Below, in pieces: positions 1 to 6,155 of a stretch of DNA of 15,883 nucleotides. Position 1 is the first letter of the stretch. The number at the start of each line of letters is the position of its first letter. The translations under genes were made by a program, and so were the position numbers. The stretch is from Nitrospira sp. (GTDB taxonomy: Bacteria > Nitrospirota > Nitrospiria > Nitrospirales > Nitrospiraceae): the NCBI GenBank assembly GCA_024998705.1, contig JACOEF010000449.1, forward strand, positions 1 through 15,883, given 5' to 3'. Under the pieces are notes generated by a model. That model did no database searches and was not told the DNA's origin. It was given only the letters and a program-made list of their open reading frames with translations.

Positions 1-49
1 CGAAGAGCCGATCTACATTCGGCCGGCCGAGCGCGTGAACTGGCTGTAA
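1..49 (+). CDS. C-terminal end of an upstream gene (TsaB-like tail, tentative)
   Basis: Only the last 15 codons are visible, reading EEPIYIRPAERVNWL and then TAA at 47-49. The gene begins before the window. The pattern P-[IV]-Y-[IL]-R followed by a short polar tail and a tryptophan resembles the C-terminus of TsaB, the dimerisation subunit of the tRNA threonylcarbamoyladenosine (t6A) synthesis complex; E. coli TsaB ends in a similar PVYLR segment. Fifteen residues are too few to assign a family, so the name is a guess. The open frame is supported by the two hairpins placed directly after the stop, as expected at the end of a transcription unit. Confidence 0.45.
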   Translation, partial: EEPIYIRPAERVNWL

Positions 50-55
50 GACTCA

Positions 56-89
56 CACAGGCGAGAGAGGGCAACTTCTCTCGCCTGTG
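56..89 (+). terminator. Perfect 13-bp hairpin after the incoming gene
   Basis: CACAGGCGAGAGA at 56-68 pairs exactly with TCTCTCGCCTGTG at 77-89 around an 8-nt loop. It starts 6 nt after the TAA at 47-49. No U-rich tract follows on either strand, so alone it is a weak candidate for intrinsic termination. It may act together with the next hairpin or protect the 3' end of the transcript. Confidence 0.5.
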
Positions 90-104
90 AAGGACCGCAG
101 CACC

Positions 105-147
105 ACAAAGGCAGGAGGTTCGGAAGAACTTCCTGCCTTTGTATTTT
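105..147 (+). terminator. Rho-independent terminator, 17-bp stem with GGAA tetraloop
   Basis: The arm 105-121 pairs with 126-142 over 17 positions, with one G-U pair, around a GGAA loop at 122-125 (a GNRA-type tetraloop). The 3' arm ends in CCTTTGT and runs into ATTTT on the plus strand. This fits an intrinsic terminator for the gene ending at 49. No U tract is present on the minus-strand side. Confidence 0.65.
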
Positions 148-432
148 CAGGCGATACACAGTTGTTGCCAAGCCGGCGGATGCACATATTCAGGCACTTC
201 ATGTGCCCAGTTGCATGAAGAGCGCCGAAAAGCCCTACGATCACAACGGTTAACCTGCAGGCATCACCCGACAATTCCCTCCTGTCCCCCCCCAAACAAC
301 AACCCCCGATACCCAGCCAGTACCATGCTTCATCAGTACAGCAACGCCTTGGATATGTTGCCCTGCCAACCTGTGACTCAGCCGGATGAAACGCCCAGCT
401 CATCCCCATCATAGAGGGTATCTGTGCAGATG
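148..432. other. Intergenic stretch with no convincing gene
   Basis: Open frames cross this stretch on both strands, but none has a ribosome site, a recognisable domain or normal composition, and the minus-strand one runs through both hairpins. A C-rich run lies near 286-310. A small GGCAC/GTGCC inverted repeat sits near 192-207. I see no RNA gene. Confidence 0.5.
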
Positions 433-461
433 TTGACAGTTCGCCCTTTGCCCGCTATACT
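433..461 (+). promoter_or_regulatory. Sigma-70-type promoter of bfd
   Basis: A perfect -35 box TTGACA (433-438), a 17-nt spacer and the -10 box TATACT (456-461, 5 of 6 to consensus) point toward bfd. The expected start of transcription is near 468, giving an untranslated leader of about 85 nt. Confidence 0.7.
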
Positions 462-471
462 CACCACAGTT

Positions 472-490
472 GAGAACGGTTATCAGTATC
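472..490 (+). promoter_or_regulatory. Candidate Fur box over the bfd transcription start
   Basis: GAGAACGGTTATCAGTATC matches the classical 19-bp Fur consensus GATAATGATAATCATTATC at 14 of 19 positions, including the whole right half except one base. It lies just downstream of the -10 box, where a bound repressor would block initiation. bfd is a known Fur target in other bacteria, so iron repression is a reasonable inference. The match was made by eye, without background statistics. Confidence 0.45.
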
Positions 491-551
491 GAAAAATTGA
501 CCGTCTAAGACGCCCGCAAGGACAACCGATCATCAGTGGGAGATGCCACTC

Positions 552-758
552 ATGTATGTCTGCTTATGTAAGGGCTTAACGGAATCAGATGTGCGGACGG
601 CCGGTCGTCAGGGCTGCCTGACCACCAGACAAATCGTTGCTGAATTCGGGTTGCGCGATAACGGATGTTGCGGCCGGTGCGCGAAGAATATCCACGAACT
701 TGTGTCGCTGGCAAAGAGCCAGCTGGAGAATACCTGCCAGAACCCTGTGCCCTCTTAG
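552..758 (+). CDS. bfd: Bacterioferritin-associated ferredoxin-like [2Fe-2S] protein
   Basis: This 68-residue protein has the layout of the BFD-like [2Fe-2S] domain. A CxC pair (C4, C6) sits in MYVCLCKGLTESDVR, followed by a helix and then CGRC (C40, C43) at the end of the cluster loop. These four cysteines are the expected cluster ligands; C39 is an extra cysteine beside them. In the family, Bfd passes electrons to bacterioferritin so that stored ferric iron is reduced and released; other members serve as small redox modules. The ATG at 552 is preferred because GGGAG at 538-542 is 9 nt upstream, whereas the in-frame ATG at 543 touches it. No bacterioferritin gene is in view. The promoter and candidate Fur box just upstream fit an iron-regulated gene. 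The gene converges on the flavodoxin-like gene with a gap of 19 bp. Confidence 0.8.
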   Translation: MYVCLCKGLTESDVRTAGRQGCLTTRQIVAEFGLRDNGCCGRCAKNIHELVSLAKSQLENTCQNPVPS

Positions 759-777
759 AATCCCAATCCGAAAGCAC

Positions 778-1410
778 TCACGGCCCGCTTGAGCCGGTCC
801 TATTTCCCTCTAACTCGAATCCCCGCTTGACCGCACCGGCAACGTCGGCCACCCTCCGACCCAACTCGCGGGCTCCAGTCAGCTCTTGCACATCAATTCC
901 AGGGCTCTCGCCTTCCGTTGTCGCAGAAGCACCAAACGCACCACCCCCGCTGACGACAATCATCTGATTCCCGAGCATGGCCGCAAGCAGTGAGAGCATC
1001 GTCAGTTCTTTCCCGCTGGAAATCTGACCGCCGGTTGCAAACGCCGCCCCCACCTTGTTTCTCAATTTGAATTCCGGAAAGACCCCGAACTTGAATTGCC
1101 AATCGTCAATGAACGCTTTCACCTCGCCTGCCATATTAGACCAATAGACCGGAGAGCCGATCACAATCGCATCGGCTGCGAATAATTCCTCGGCCGTCAC
1201 TTTCCCTACACGCTTCAGAACAACCTGCGTCTGGGGCACCGATCGAGCGCCCTCTGCGACCGCCTCGGCCATTCGCTCAGTGTGCCCGGAAAGAGAGTGA
1301 TACGCCACCAGCACATTGATCGCCGGGGGGCTATCAGCCGCTCGACCAATCGTCGGCCCGGCCAGAAGACTGCTTGCGCACAGAAGCAGCACTCGCCACA
1401 GCTGACTCAC
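778..1410 (-). CDS. Exported flavodoxin-like / NADPH-dependent FMN reductase-family protein
   Basis: A flavodoxin fold is recognisable. The N-terminal beta strand INVLVAYHSLSGHTERMAE (about 31-49) holds the FMN phosphate-binding loop. A second flavin loop GSPVYWSNMAGEVKAFIDDW lies at about 85-104 and resembles the WrbA/FMN-reductase motif. A third ATGG loop lies near 125. A likely role is quinone or flavin reduction, but the substrate is unknown. The GTG at 1410 is chosen because AGAGGTG lies 4 nt upstream; a longer frame to 1479 has no ribosome site. From that start residues 1-25 read as a Sec signal peptide: a basic residue, the hydrophobic stretch VLLLCASSLLAG, and a likely cut after GRA or GRAA. 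This is unusual for a flavodoxin, since FMN is normally bound in the cytoplasm. The cysteine in the hydrophobic stretch is not in a proper lipobox. The gene lies downstream of, and on the same strand as, the zinc-ribbon gene. Confidence 0.75.
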   Translation of the reverse strand: MSQLWRVLLLCASSLLAGPTIGRAADSPPAINVLVAYHSLSGHTERMAEAVAEGARSVPQTQVVLKRVGKVTAEELFAADAIVIGSPVYWSNMAGEVKAFIDDWQFKFGVFPEFKLRNKVGAAFATGGQISSGKELTMLSLLAAMLGNQMIVVSGGGAFGASATTEGESPGIDVQELTGARELGRRVADVAGAVKRGFELEGNRTGSSGP

Positions 1411-1552
1411 GACGCACCTCTCACTGGAACAGAGAACAATTCTGACATCGGCTGGGCCAGGCCATAAGCGACCTGGCATGAATTAGTCGCATCTTCGAAT
1501 CGAGGACTGGGGACTGGAACTCCGGAAGTCTCGCCCAACAGAACCGTAGCGC

Positions 1553-1738
1553 TTACCGTCGAACGATTTCTTCGTCCATGTGTTCTTCAACCGACACTTG
1601 GGTCAAGGTCCCGCGATAGTCGCACTTGTGGCAGCGGATTCTGAACTCCTCAATCCATTTTTCCTGCACGTAGGACTGGCGACACTTCGGACAGACAAAC
1701 ACGCCTCGCATGTACACCACACGTCGCGTTTCTTTCAT
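1553..1738 (-). CDS. Small Cys4 zinc-ribbon protein
   Basis: This 61-residue protein carries two knuckles, CPKC and CHKC, separated by about 19 residues, the classic pattern of a four-cysteine zinc ribbon. An acidic C-terminal tail (EEHMDEEIVRR) follows. There is no membrane segment. Function is unknown; such proteins often bind nucleic acid or a protein partner. The ATG at 1738 is strongly supported by GGAGGGG ending 4 nt before it, so the upstream extension to 1813 is not used. A TATCAT -10-like element lies upstream near 1765-1770 but no good -35 box is visible. The gene is divergent from the DUF192 gene and may be read together with the flavodoxin-like gene, 142 nt downstream. Confidence 0.7.
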   Translation of the reverse strand: MKETRRVVYMRGVFVCPKCRQSYVQEKWIEEFRIRCHKCDYRGTLTQVSVEEHMDEEIVRR

Positions 1739-1877
1739 GAATCCCCTCCATCCAAGATCAAATGATACCGCGAGGATGGCATAGGGGCCGGCGGAATTGC
1801 AAGACAGCGGCATAGCCAGTCCCCATCGTTGAGGTTGACACCTTGACGGCCCACAAGGAGCCCGTTAGGATGCGGCC

Positions 1878-2390
1878 ATGACGCTCGGAAGAGTAGATCG
1901 GTCTGAATATACAGCCTCCCCGAGAGGGCTGAACCTTGCGATGTGGTACCTGTTCGGCATCGCGCTGCTCAGTCTTACCTGCTCCAGCTGGGCGGCCGAG
2001 CCACCAGCCGAAACCCTCATTACGGTCAAAACGCCGACCGGCACGTTGATTCAGGCTGAATTAGCGGATACGGCGTTGAAGCGCGCCCAGGGGTTGATGT
2101 TTCGGGAGCATCTGGCGGATGACCGCGGGATGCTGTTTATATTCGGCGACGCGCAGCCCTGGACATTTTGGATGAAGAACGCCAAAATTCCCCTCGATAT
2201 CATCTGGATGGATGGGAAGAAAACAATCATCCATATCGAGCGAAATGTTCCTATCTGCACCAGACAAGACGATGGCTGCCCGCAGTACCACTCGGAAGAA
2301 GGAGCGCTGTACGTATTGGAGCTTGGCGGAGGCCGCGCGGCGGCACTGCAGCTTCAACGCGGCATGAAACTGAGCTTCAAGCAGCCCTGA
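1878..2390 (+). CDS. DUF192 family protein with signal peptide
   Basis: The DUF192 signature is clear: RAQGLMFREHLADDRGMLFIF (about 69-89), then FWMKNAKIPLDIIWMD (97-112), then a loop with cysteines C127 and C134 (PICTRQDDGCPQY), and a C-terminal beta region ending in RGMKLSF. Most family members are small exported or membrane-tethered proteins of uncertain function. Residues 22-40 (MWYLFGIALLSLTCSSWAA) form the hydrophobic core of a signal peptide with a likely cut near AEP. The ATG at 1878 has AGGA 7 nt upstream. An ATG at 1941 would give a shorter, more typical signal peptide but has only a distant GAGAGGG. It converges on the channel gene with 16 bp between the stops. Confidence 0.85.
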   Translation: MTLGRVDRSEYTASPRGLNLAMWYLFGIALLSLTCSSWAAEPPAETLITVKTPTGTLIQAELADTALKRAQGLMFREHLADDRGMLFIFGDAQPWTFWMKNAKIPLDIIWMDGKKTIIHIERNVPICTRQDDGCPQYHSEEGALYVLELGGGRAAALQLQRGMKLSFKQP

Positions 2391-2406
2391 CCATCCTTCA
2401 ACCTAA

Positions 2407-3921
2407 CTACTGCGCCTTCCGCGCACCCCAGAAAAAACTCTGAATACGCTCAATCAGAGAACGCGTGTGCGTGACGGCCGAAAGAGCCGCCGCGTCACGA
2501 TACAGCTGCGCCTTCGCCGCGGCGGTCGCCGCCTGTCGACGAGCAACCACCTCGCCGATTCGCTCGATCAATCGCCGATCTTCCTGAACGACCTGCAGCA
2601 ACGCCTGCTTCCCCACGGCGATGACCAACAACTCGGTCGCGGCCAACACCGTGGCCGAACGCGGCTCTCCGGTCAATAGCGACATCTCTCCGAAAAACTT
2701 CCCTGCTTCGAGTGTGGTCACCGTGGAACTGAGCCCCCCCTCCTCCAACCGGACAGTGGCTTTCCCGGAAACAATGACATAGAGCACCTCGCCCGGCTCC
2801 CCCTGTCGAACCACTCGTTCTCCGGGCAAATAAGACTCCCATCTCGCTTCCTGGGCCAGCATCCCAAGTTGCTTCGTGTCGAGCGTGCCTAAAAAGTCGA
2901 CCACCGCGAGTTGTGCAACAATGCGCTCGACCGTATGGCTATTCGCCAGAACCTCTGTTTCGGCCGTCTGACGCACAACCCGCTGCGGGAATGGAATTTC
3001 GATGCCCTTCCGCGCAAACGCATGCCAGATGTAGGTGCGCATAGTGCTCTCAACGACATCCCGTTGGGCGAAATCACCGATCGGGAACTTGATTCGGTAC
3101 TGGATGGCCGATTCGTTAAATGCGACGACCAGCGCGGTCGCCTTCGGATCCGGCAATACCCCGTCCACCGCCGCAGCAGTTTCGAGCAGCGTTGCACAGA
3201 CCTGCTCGGGTGGGGTTCGATAGGCGGCGTCGACATAGACGTTACAGAAATGCGTCGTGGTCGGCCTGGTAAAATTTGTCACACCGCCTTGAATCACCAA
3301 ATCGTTCGCCAGGGTCACACAATCCCGCTCCCGCGTGAGGAGCGTCACGTGTTCCATGCCAATGTGCGTCACGATGCCCTCCCGATCGAGCACCGTAATC
3401 CAGTCGCCCACTTTGACAATCTTTCCCAACTCGATACCGGCGAAGAATCTGGTCACGGTATCTTTCAACGCCACACCCACCATCGCCGCCGCGACCGTGG
3501 GCAATGCCACCAGGGCTACGAGGTTGATCCCCATCACCAGCCAGAGAATCATTACTCCGGCGGCCACCACCTCTGCGCCGATCAACATCTGCCGGACGAT
3601 ATCGGGAATGTACCGCTGTCCGCGTTCGATCAACCATTCGCCGATGATCAGGACATCGAGCACCGTGAAAAGAAAAAACGATGAGCCGAGCCAGGCCGCG
3701 ACATCAAGCCCTGCCCGGACGAGATGCGGGATGTGATGCAGCCACTCACTGTGGCCAACCAGCGACGCGGTGACAAACAACCACGCCACGCCACCGGCGT
3801 AGAACGGAAGACGCGGCGCGGATTGACCGCGTCTGGTAAAGAGGGAGATGAGTCCAAGCAGGATCGCGGCCACGATGGCAAACACCGCCGTGGCGGCGCC
3901 GACGAGTATCCCGAGGCTCAT
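2407..3921 (-). CDS. MscS-family channel with C-terminal cyclic-nucleotide-binding domain
   Basis: The protein has 504 residues. Hydrophobic helices lie at about 4-28, 40-56, 78-98 and 114-136. They are followed by the MscS pore helix and start of the beta domain, 138-176 (PTVAAAMVGVALKDTVTRFF, then AGIELGKIVKVGDWI). The alpha/beta vestibule runs to about 312. A cNMP-binding domain follows at about 343-450, with the phosphate-binding cassette FFGEMSLLTGEPRSATV at 409-425, including the family arginine (R421). A basic, helical tail ends the protein. This layout matches bacterial cyclic-nucleotide-gated MscS homologues (bCNG), many of which respond weakly or not at all to membrane tension. The true ligand is unknown. 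The ATG at 3921 is chosen because AGGTG lies 8 nt upstream; a TTG at 3960 would add 13 residues with poorer spacing. It is the last gene of the recJ-rel unit. Confidence 0.88.
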   Translation of the reverse strand: MSLGILVGAATAVFAIVAAILLGLISLFTRRGQSAPRLPFYAGGVAWLFVTASLVGHSEWLHHIPHLVRAGLDVAAWLGSSFFLFTVLDVLIIGEWLIERGQRYIPDIVRQMLIGAEVVAAGVMILWLVMGINLVALVALPTVAAAMVGVALKDTVTRFFAGIELGKIVKVGDWITVLDREGIVTHIGMEHVTLLTRERDCVTLANDLVIQGGVTNFTRPTTTHFCNVYVDAAYRTPPEQVCATLLETAAAVDGVLPDPKATALVVAFNESAIQYRIKFPIGDFAQRDVVESTMRTYIWHAFARKGIEIPFPQRVVRQTAETEVLANSHTVERIVAQLAVVDFLGTLDTKQLGMLAQEARWESYLPGERVVRQGEPGEVLYVIVSGKATVRLEEGGLSSTVTTLEAGKFFGEMSLLTGEPRSATVLAATELLVIAVGKQALLQVVQEDRRLIERIGEVVARRQAATAAAKAQLYRDAAALSAVTHTRSLIERIQSFFWGARKAQ

Positions 3922-3969
3922 GCGGAGAGCACCTGACGCGGGGAAGAGAACAAGCGACAACCTCTCAGG

Positions 3970-6153
3970 CTAGGAACGCTCTTGCCACGAACGCACACGT
4001 CGAACCGTGATGATGCCCTCAACCCGCTCAATCGCCTTCAGGACCCGAGCCAGATGCGCCGTGTCCATGACCTCGATGATGAAATCCAGCATCGCCTTCC
4101 GGTCCTCGCGGGTCGTAATTTCAGCACGACTGATATTCGCGTGGCATTCAGAGATGGCCGTCGAGACATGCGCCAGCACTCCGGTCTTGTCCACGGCAAT
4201 CACCGAGACTTTGACGGAATGCGTACTGGGAGTGGAATGGTCCCACTCGACTTCAACCAGCCGATTCTTGTCGTAATCCAACGCCTCAAGATTGGGGCAA
4301 TCAACGGTATGAATCGTGAGCCCACGCCCCCTCGTGATATAGCCCAAAATACGATCTCCCGGCACAGGGTTGCAGCAGCGGGAGAGTTGCATCAACAAAT
4401 CCCGCGCGCCTTTGACTTGCACCCCGGCGTCATCGGTCCGTCCGATCGGTGGTTTCGGCGGCGCCGGCATCTCGGGAGCCTCCACATGACCGCCCGCCGC
4501 TACAGGGAGATCGATTTTGCTCATCACCTGCGAGGTCGGCAGGTGGCCGAAGCCAACGGCAGCGGCCAATTCCTCCGGGGTCTCGTACCCCACCTGCTTG
4601 GCCACGGCGAGGAGTTGTTCGGACCGCATCATCTGTGCCGGGGCCAAACCATGCCGGCGAAATTCGGCTTCCAGCAACCGTTTGCCGATCTCGATACTCC
4701 GGGTTTGCTCCTCGTCTTTGATCCAGTGCTTGATCTTGGTTTTGGCCCGCGAGGTCCGGACAAACTTCAACCAGTCCCGATGTGGCGTTTGGTTCGCGGC
4801 GGTCAGAATCTCGACCATGTCCCCGCTCTCCATCATATGTTTGAGCGGTACAATCTTGCCGTTCACCTTGGCCCCCACACAGTGGTCGCCGATTTCGGTG
4901 TGGACGGAATACGCAAAATCCACCGGCGTGGAACCTTTGGGCAATTCTTTCACCATGCCCTGCGGGGTAAAGACGTAGACCACATCGTGAAAGAGATCGA
5001 GCTTGACCGAATCCATAAATTGACGATTGTCGGGCAAGTCCTGGTTCCATTCCACGAATTGTCGCAACCAGCTGAAGACCTTGCCGTCCTTCTCGTCGAT
5101 CCGTCCGTGCTCCTTATATTTCCAATGTGCGGCGATGCCCTGCTCCGACACACGATGCATTTCCTCCGTACGGATCTGAAACTCCACATGTTCGCCCTTG
5201 GGACCGACGACGGTCGTATGCAACGACTGATACAGGTTGGATTTGGGAATGGCGATATAATCCTTGAAGCGGCCCGGCAAGGGTCGCCACAGCGAATGGA
5301 TGACACCGAGCAAGGCATAACAGTTCATCTTGATGTCGGTAATGATGCGCAGCGCGGCAAGGTCGTACACTTCCTCAAACGAGATCGACTGTTTCTCCAT
5401 CTTCTGGTAAATGCCGTACAGATGCTTGGGCCGCCCGGAGACTTCCCCTTGCAGTCCGGCCTCGGCCATGGCCTTCTTGACCAGATCGATGACCTCCACA
5501 ATGTACTGCTGCCGGTCCTCATCTCGCTTCGCCACCCGCACGCGCAGCAATTCGTACACATCCGGTTTGAGATGTTTCAGGCAGAGATCTTCCAGTTCGT
5601 TCTTGATCCAGCCGATCCCCAGCCGATTGGCCAGCGGCGCATAAATCTCCAGCGTCTCCTGCGCGATCTGCTGCCGCTTCCCCTCACTGAGATACTCCAG
5701 GGTCCGCATATTGTGGAGTCGATCCGCCAGCTTGATGAGGACGACACGGATATCGTCCGCCATCGATAACAGCATCTTGCGAAAATTCTCCGCCTGCTTT
5801 TCCTCATAATTCCGGAACGTAATCTTGCCGATCTTCGTCACGCCGTCGACCAGATGCACCACGTCTTTGCCGAATCGCTGCTCCAATTCCAAGGGGGTAG
5901 CCAGCGTATCTTCCAGCGTGTCATGGAGCAGGCCCGCGACAATGGCCGTCACATCCGTCTTCAGATGAGCCAGCAACCCGGCGACTGCCAGAGGATGGCG
6001 AAAGTACGGCTCCCCGGACCGACGCATCTGGCCTTCATGCGCCTTGGCCGAGAAATCGTAGGCCCGGCGAACCAGATCGAGGTCCGCCTCGATATTGTAA
6101 CTCTTCACGCGATCGAGCAACTGATCGAGTTCTGTCACCGTCTCGTGCGGCAT
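3970..6153 (-). CDS. rel: Bifunctional (p)ppGpp synthetase/hydrolase (RelA/SpoT family)
   Basis: This full-length 727-residue long RSH protein makes and degrades the alarmone (p)ppGpp. The HD hydrolase domain (about 25-190) looks intact: RRSGEPYFRHP with H53, the HD pair H77-D78 in LLHDTLEDT, and D144 in ADRLHNMRT. The synthetase domain (about 235-350) has DLAALRIITD, RFKD at 295-298, Y308 in NLYQSLHT, and E324 in VEFQIRT. RFKD is the RXKD form typical of bifunctional Rel/SpoT enzymes, not the EXDD form of synthetase-only RelA. A TGS domain spans about 390-450. A conserved-cysteine region lies at 592-619 (C593, C594, H615, C619), and an ACT domain at 645-720. The ATG at 6153 is 2 nt after the recJ stop. 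GAGGT, 9 nt upstream, lies inside the recJ end, so translation is probably coupled. It is likely the only long RSH enzyme of the cell, though this cannot be seen from the window. Confidence 0.95.
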   Translation of the reverse strand: MPHETVTELDQLLDRVKSYNIEADLDLVRRAYDFSAKAHEGQMRRSGEPYFRHPLAVAGLLAHLKTDVTAIVAGLLHDTLEDTLATPLELEQRFGKDVVHLVDGVTKIGKITFRNYEEKQAENFRKMLLSMADDIRVVLIKLADRLHNMRTLEYLSEGKRQQIAQETLEIYAPLANRLGIGWIKNELEDLCLKHLKPDVYELLRVRVAKRDEDRQQYIVEVIDLVKKAMAEAGLQGEVSGRPKHLYGIYQKMEKQSISFEEVYDLAALRIITDIKMNCYALLGVIHSLWRPLPGRFKDYIAIPKSNLYQSLHTTVVGPKGEHVEFQIRTEEMHRVSEQGIAAHWKYKEHGRIDEKDGKVFSWLRQFVEWNQDLPDNRQFMDSVKLDLFHDVVYVFTPQGMVKELPKGSTPVDFAYSVHTEIGDHCVGAKVNGKIVPLKHMMESGDMVEILTAANQTPHRDWLKFVRTSRAKTKIKHWIKDEEQTRSIEIGKRLLEAEFRRHGLAPAQMMRSEQLLAVAKQVGYETPEELAAAVGFGHLPTSQVMSKIDLPVAAGGHVEAPEMPAPPKPPIGRTDDAGVQVKGARDLLMQLSRCCNPVPGDRILGYITRGRGLTIHTVDCPNLEALDYDKNRLVEVEWDHSTPSTHSVKVSVIAVDKTGVLAHVSTAISECHANISRAEITTREDRKAMLDFIIEVMDTAHLARVLKAIERVEGIITVRRVRSWQERS

Positions 6154-6155
6154 GA

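Noticed and set aside
53..412. 119-codon minus-strand frame in the left intergenic region
   Set aside because: It runs through both hairpins, lacks a ribosome site and has an atypical Cys-rich composition.
139..414. 91-codon plus-strand frame before bfd
   Set aside because: It starts inside the terminator tail, has no ribosome site and is low-complexity Pro/Ser/Gln-rich.
1454..1475. GCCAGG/CCTGGC inverted repeat upstream of the flavodoxin-like gene
   Set aside because: It has only 6 bp with a 10-nt loop and no U tract or known operator match; chance is likely in GC-rich DNA.
3982..5769. 595-codon open frame on the plus strand opposite rel
   Set aside because: It lies exactly antisense to a full-length RelA/SpoT gene. 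The product has no recognisable domain and no ribosome site, and its length is explained by codon bias of the real gene.
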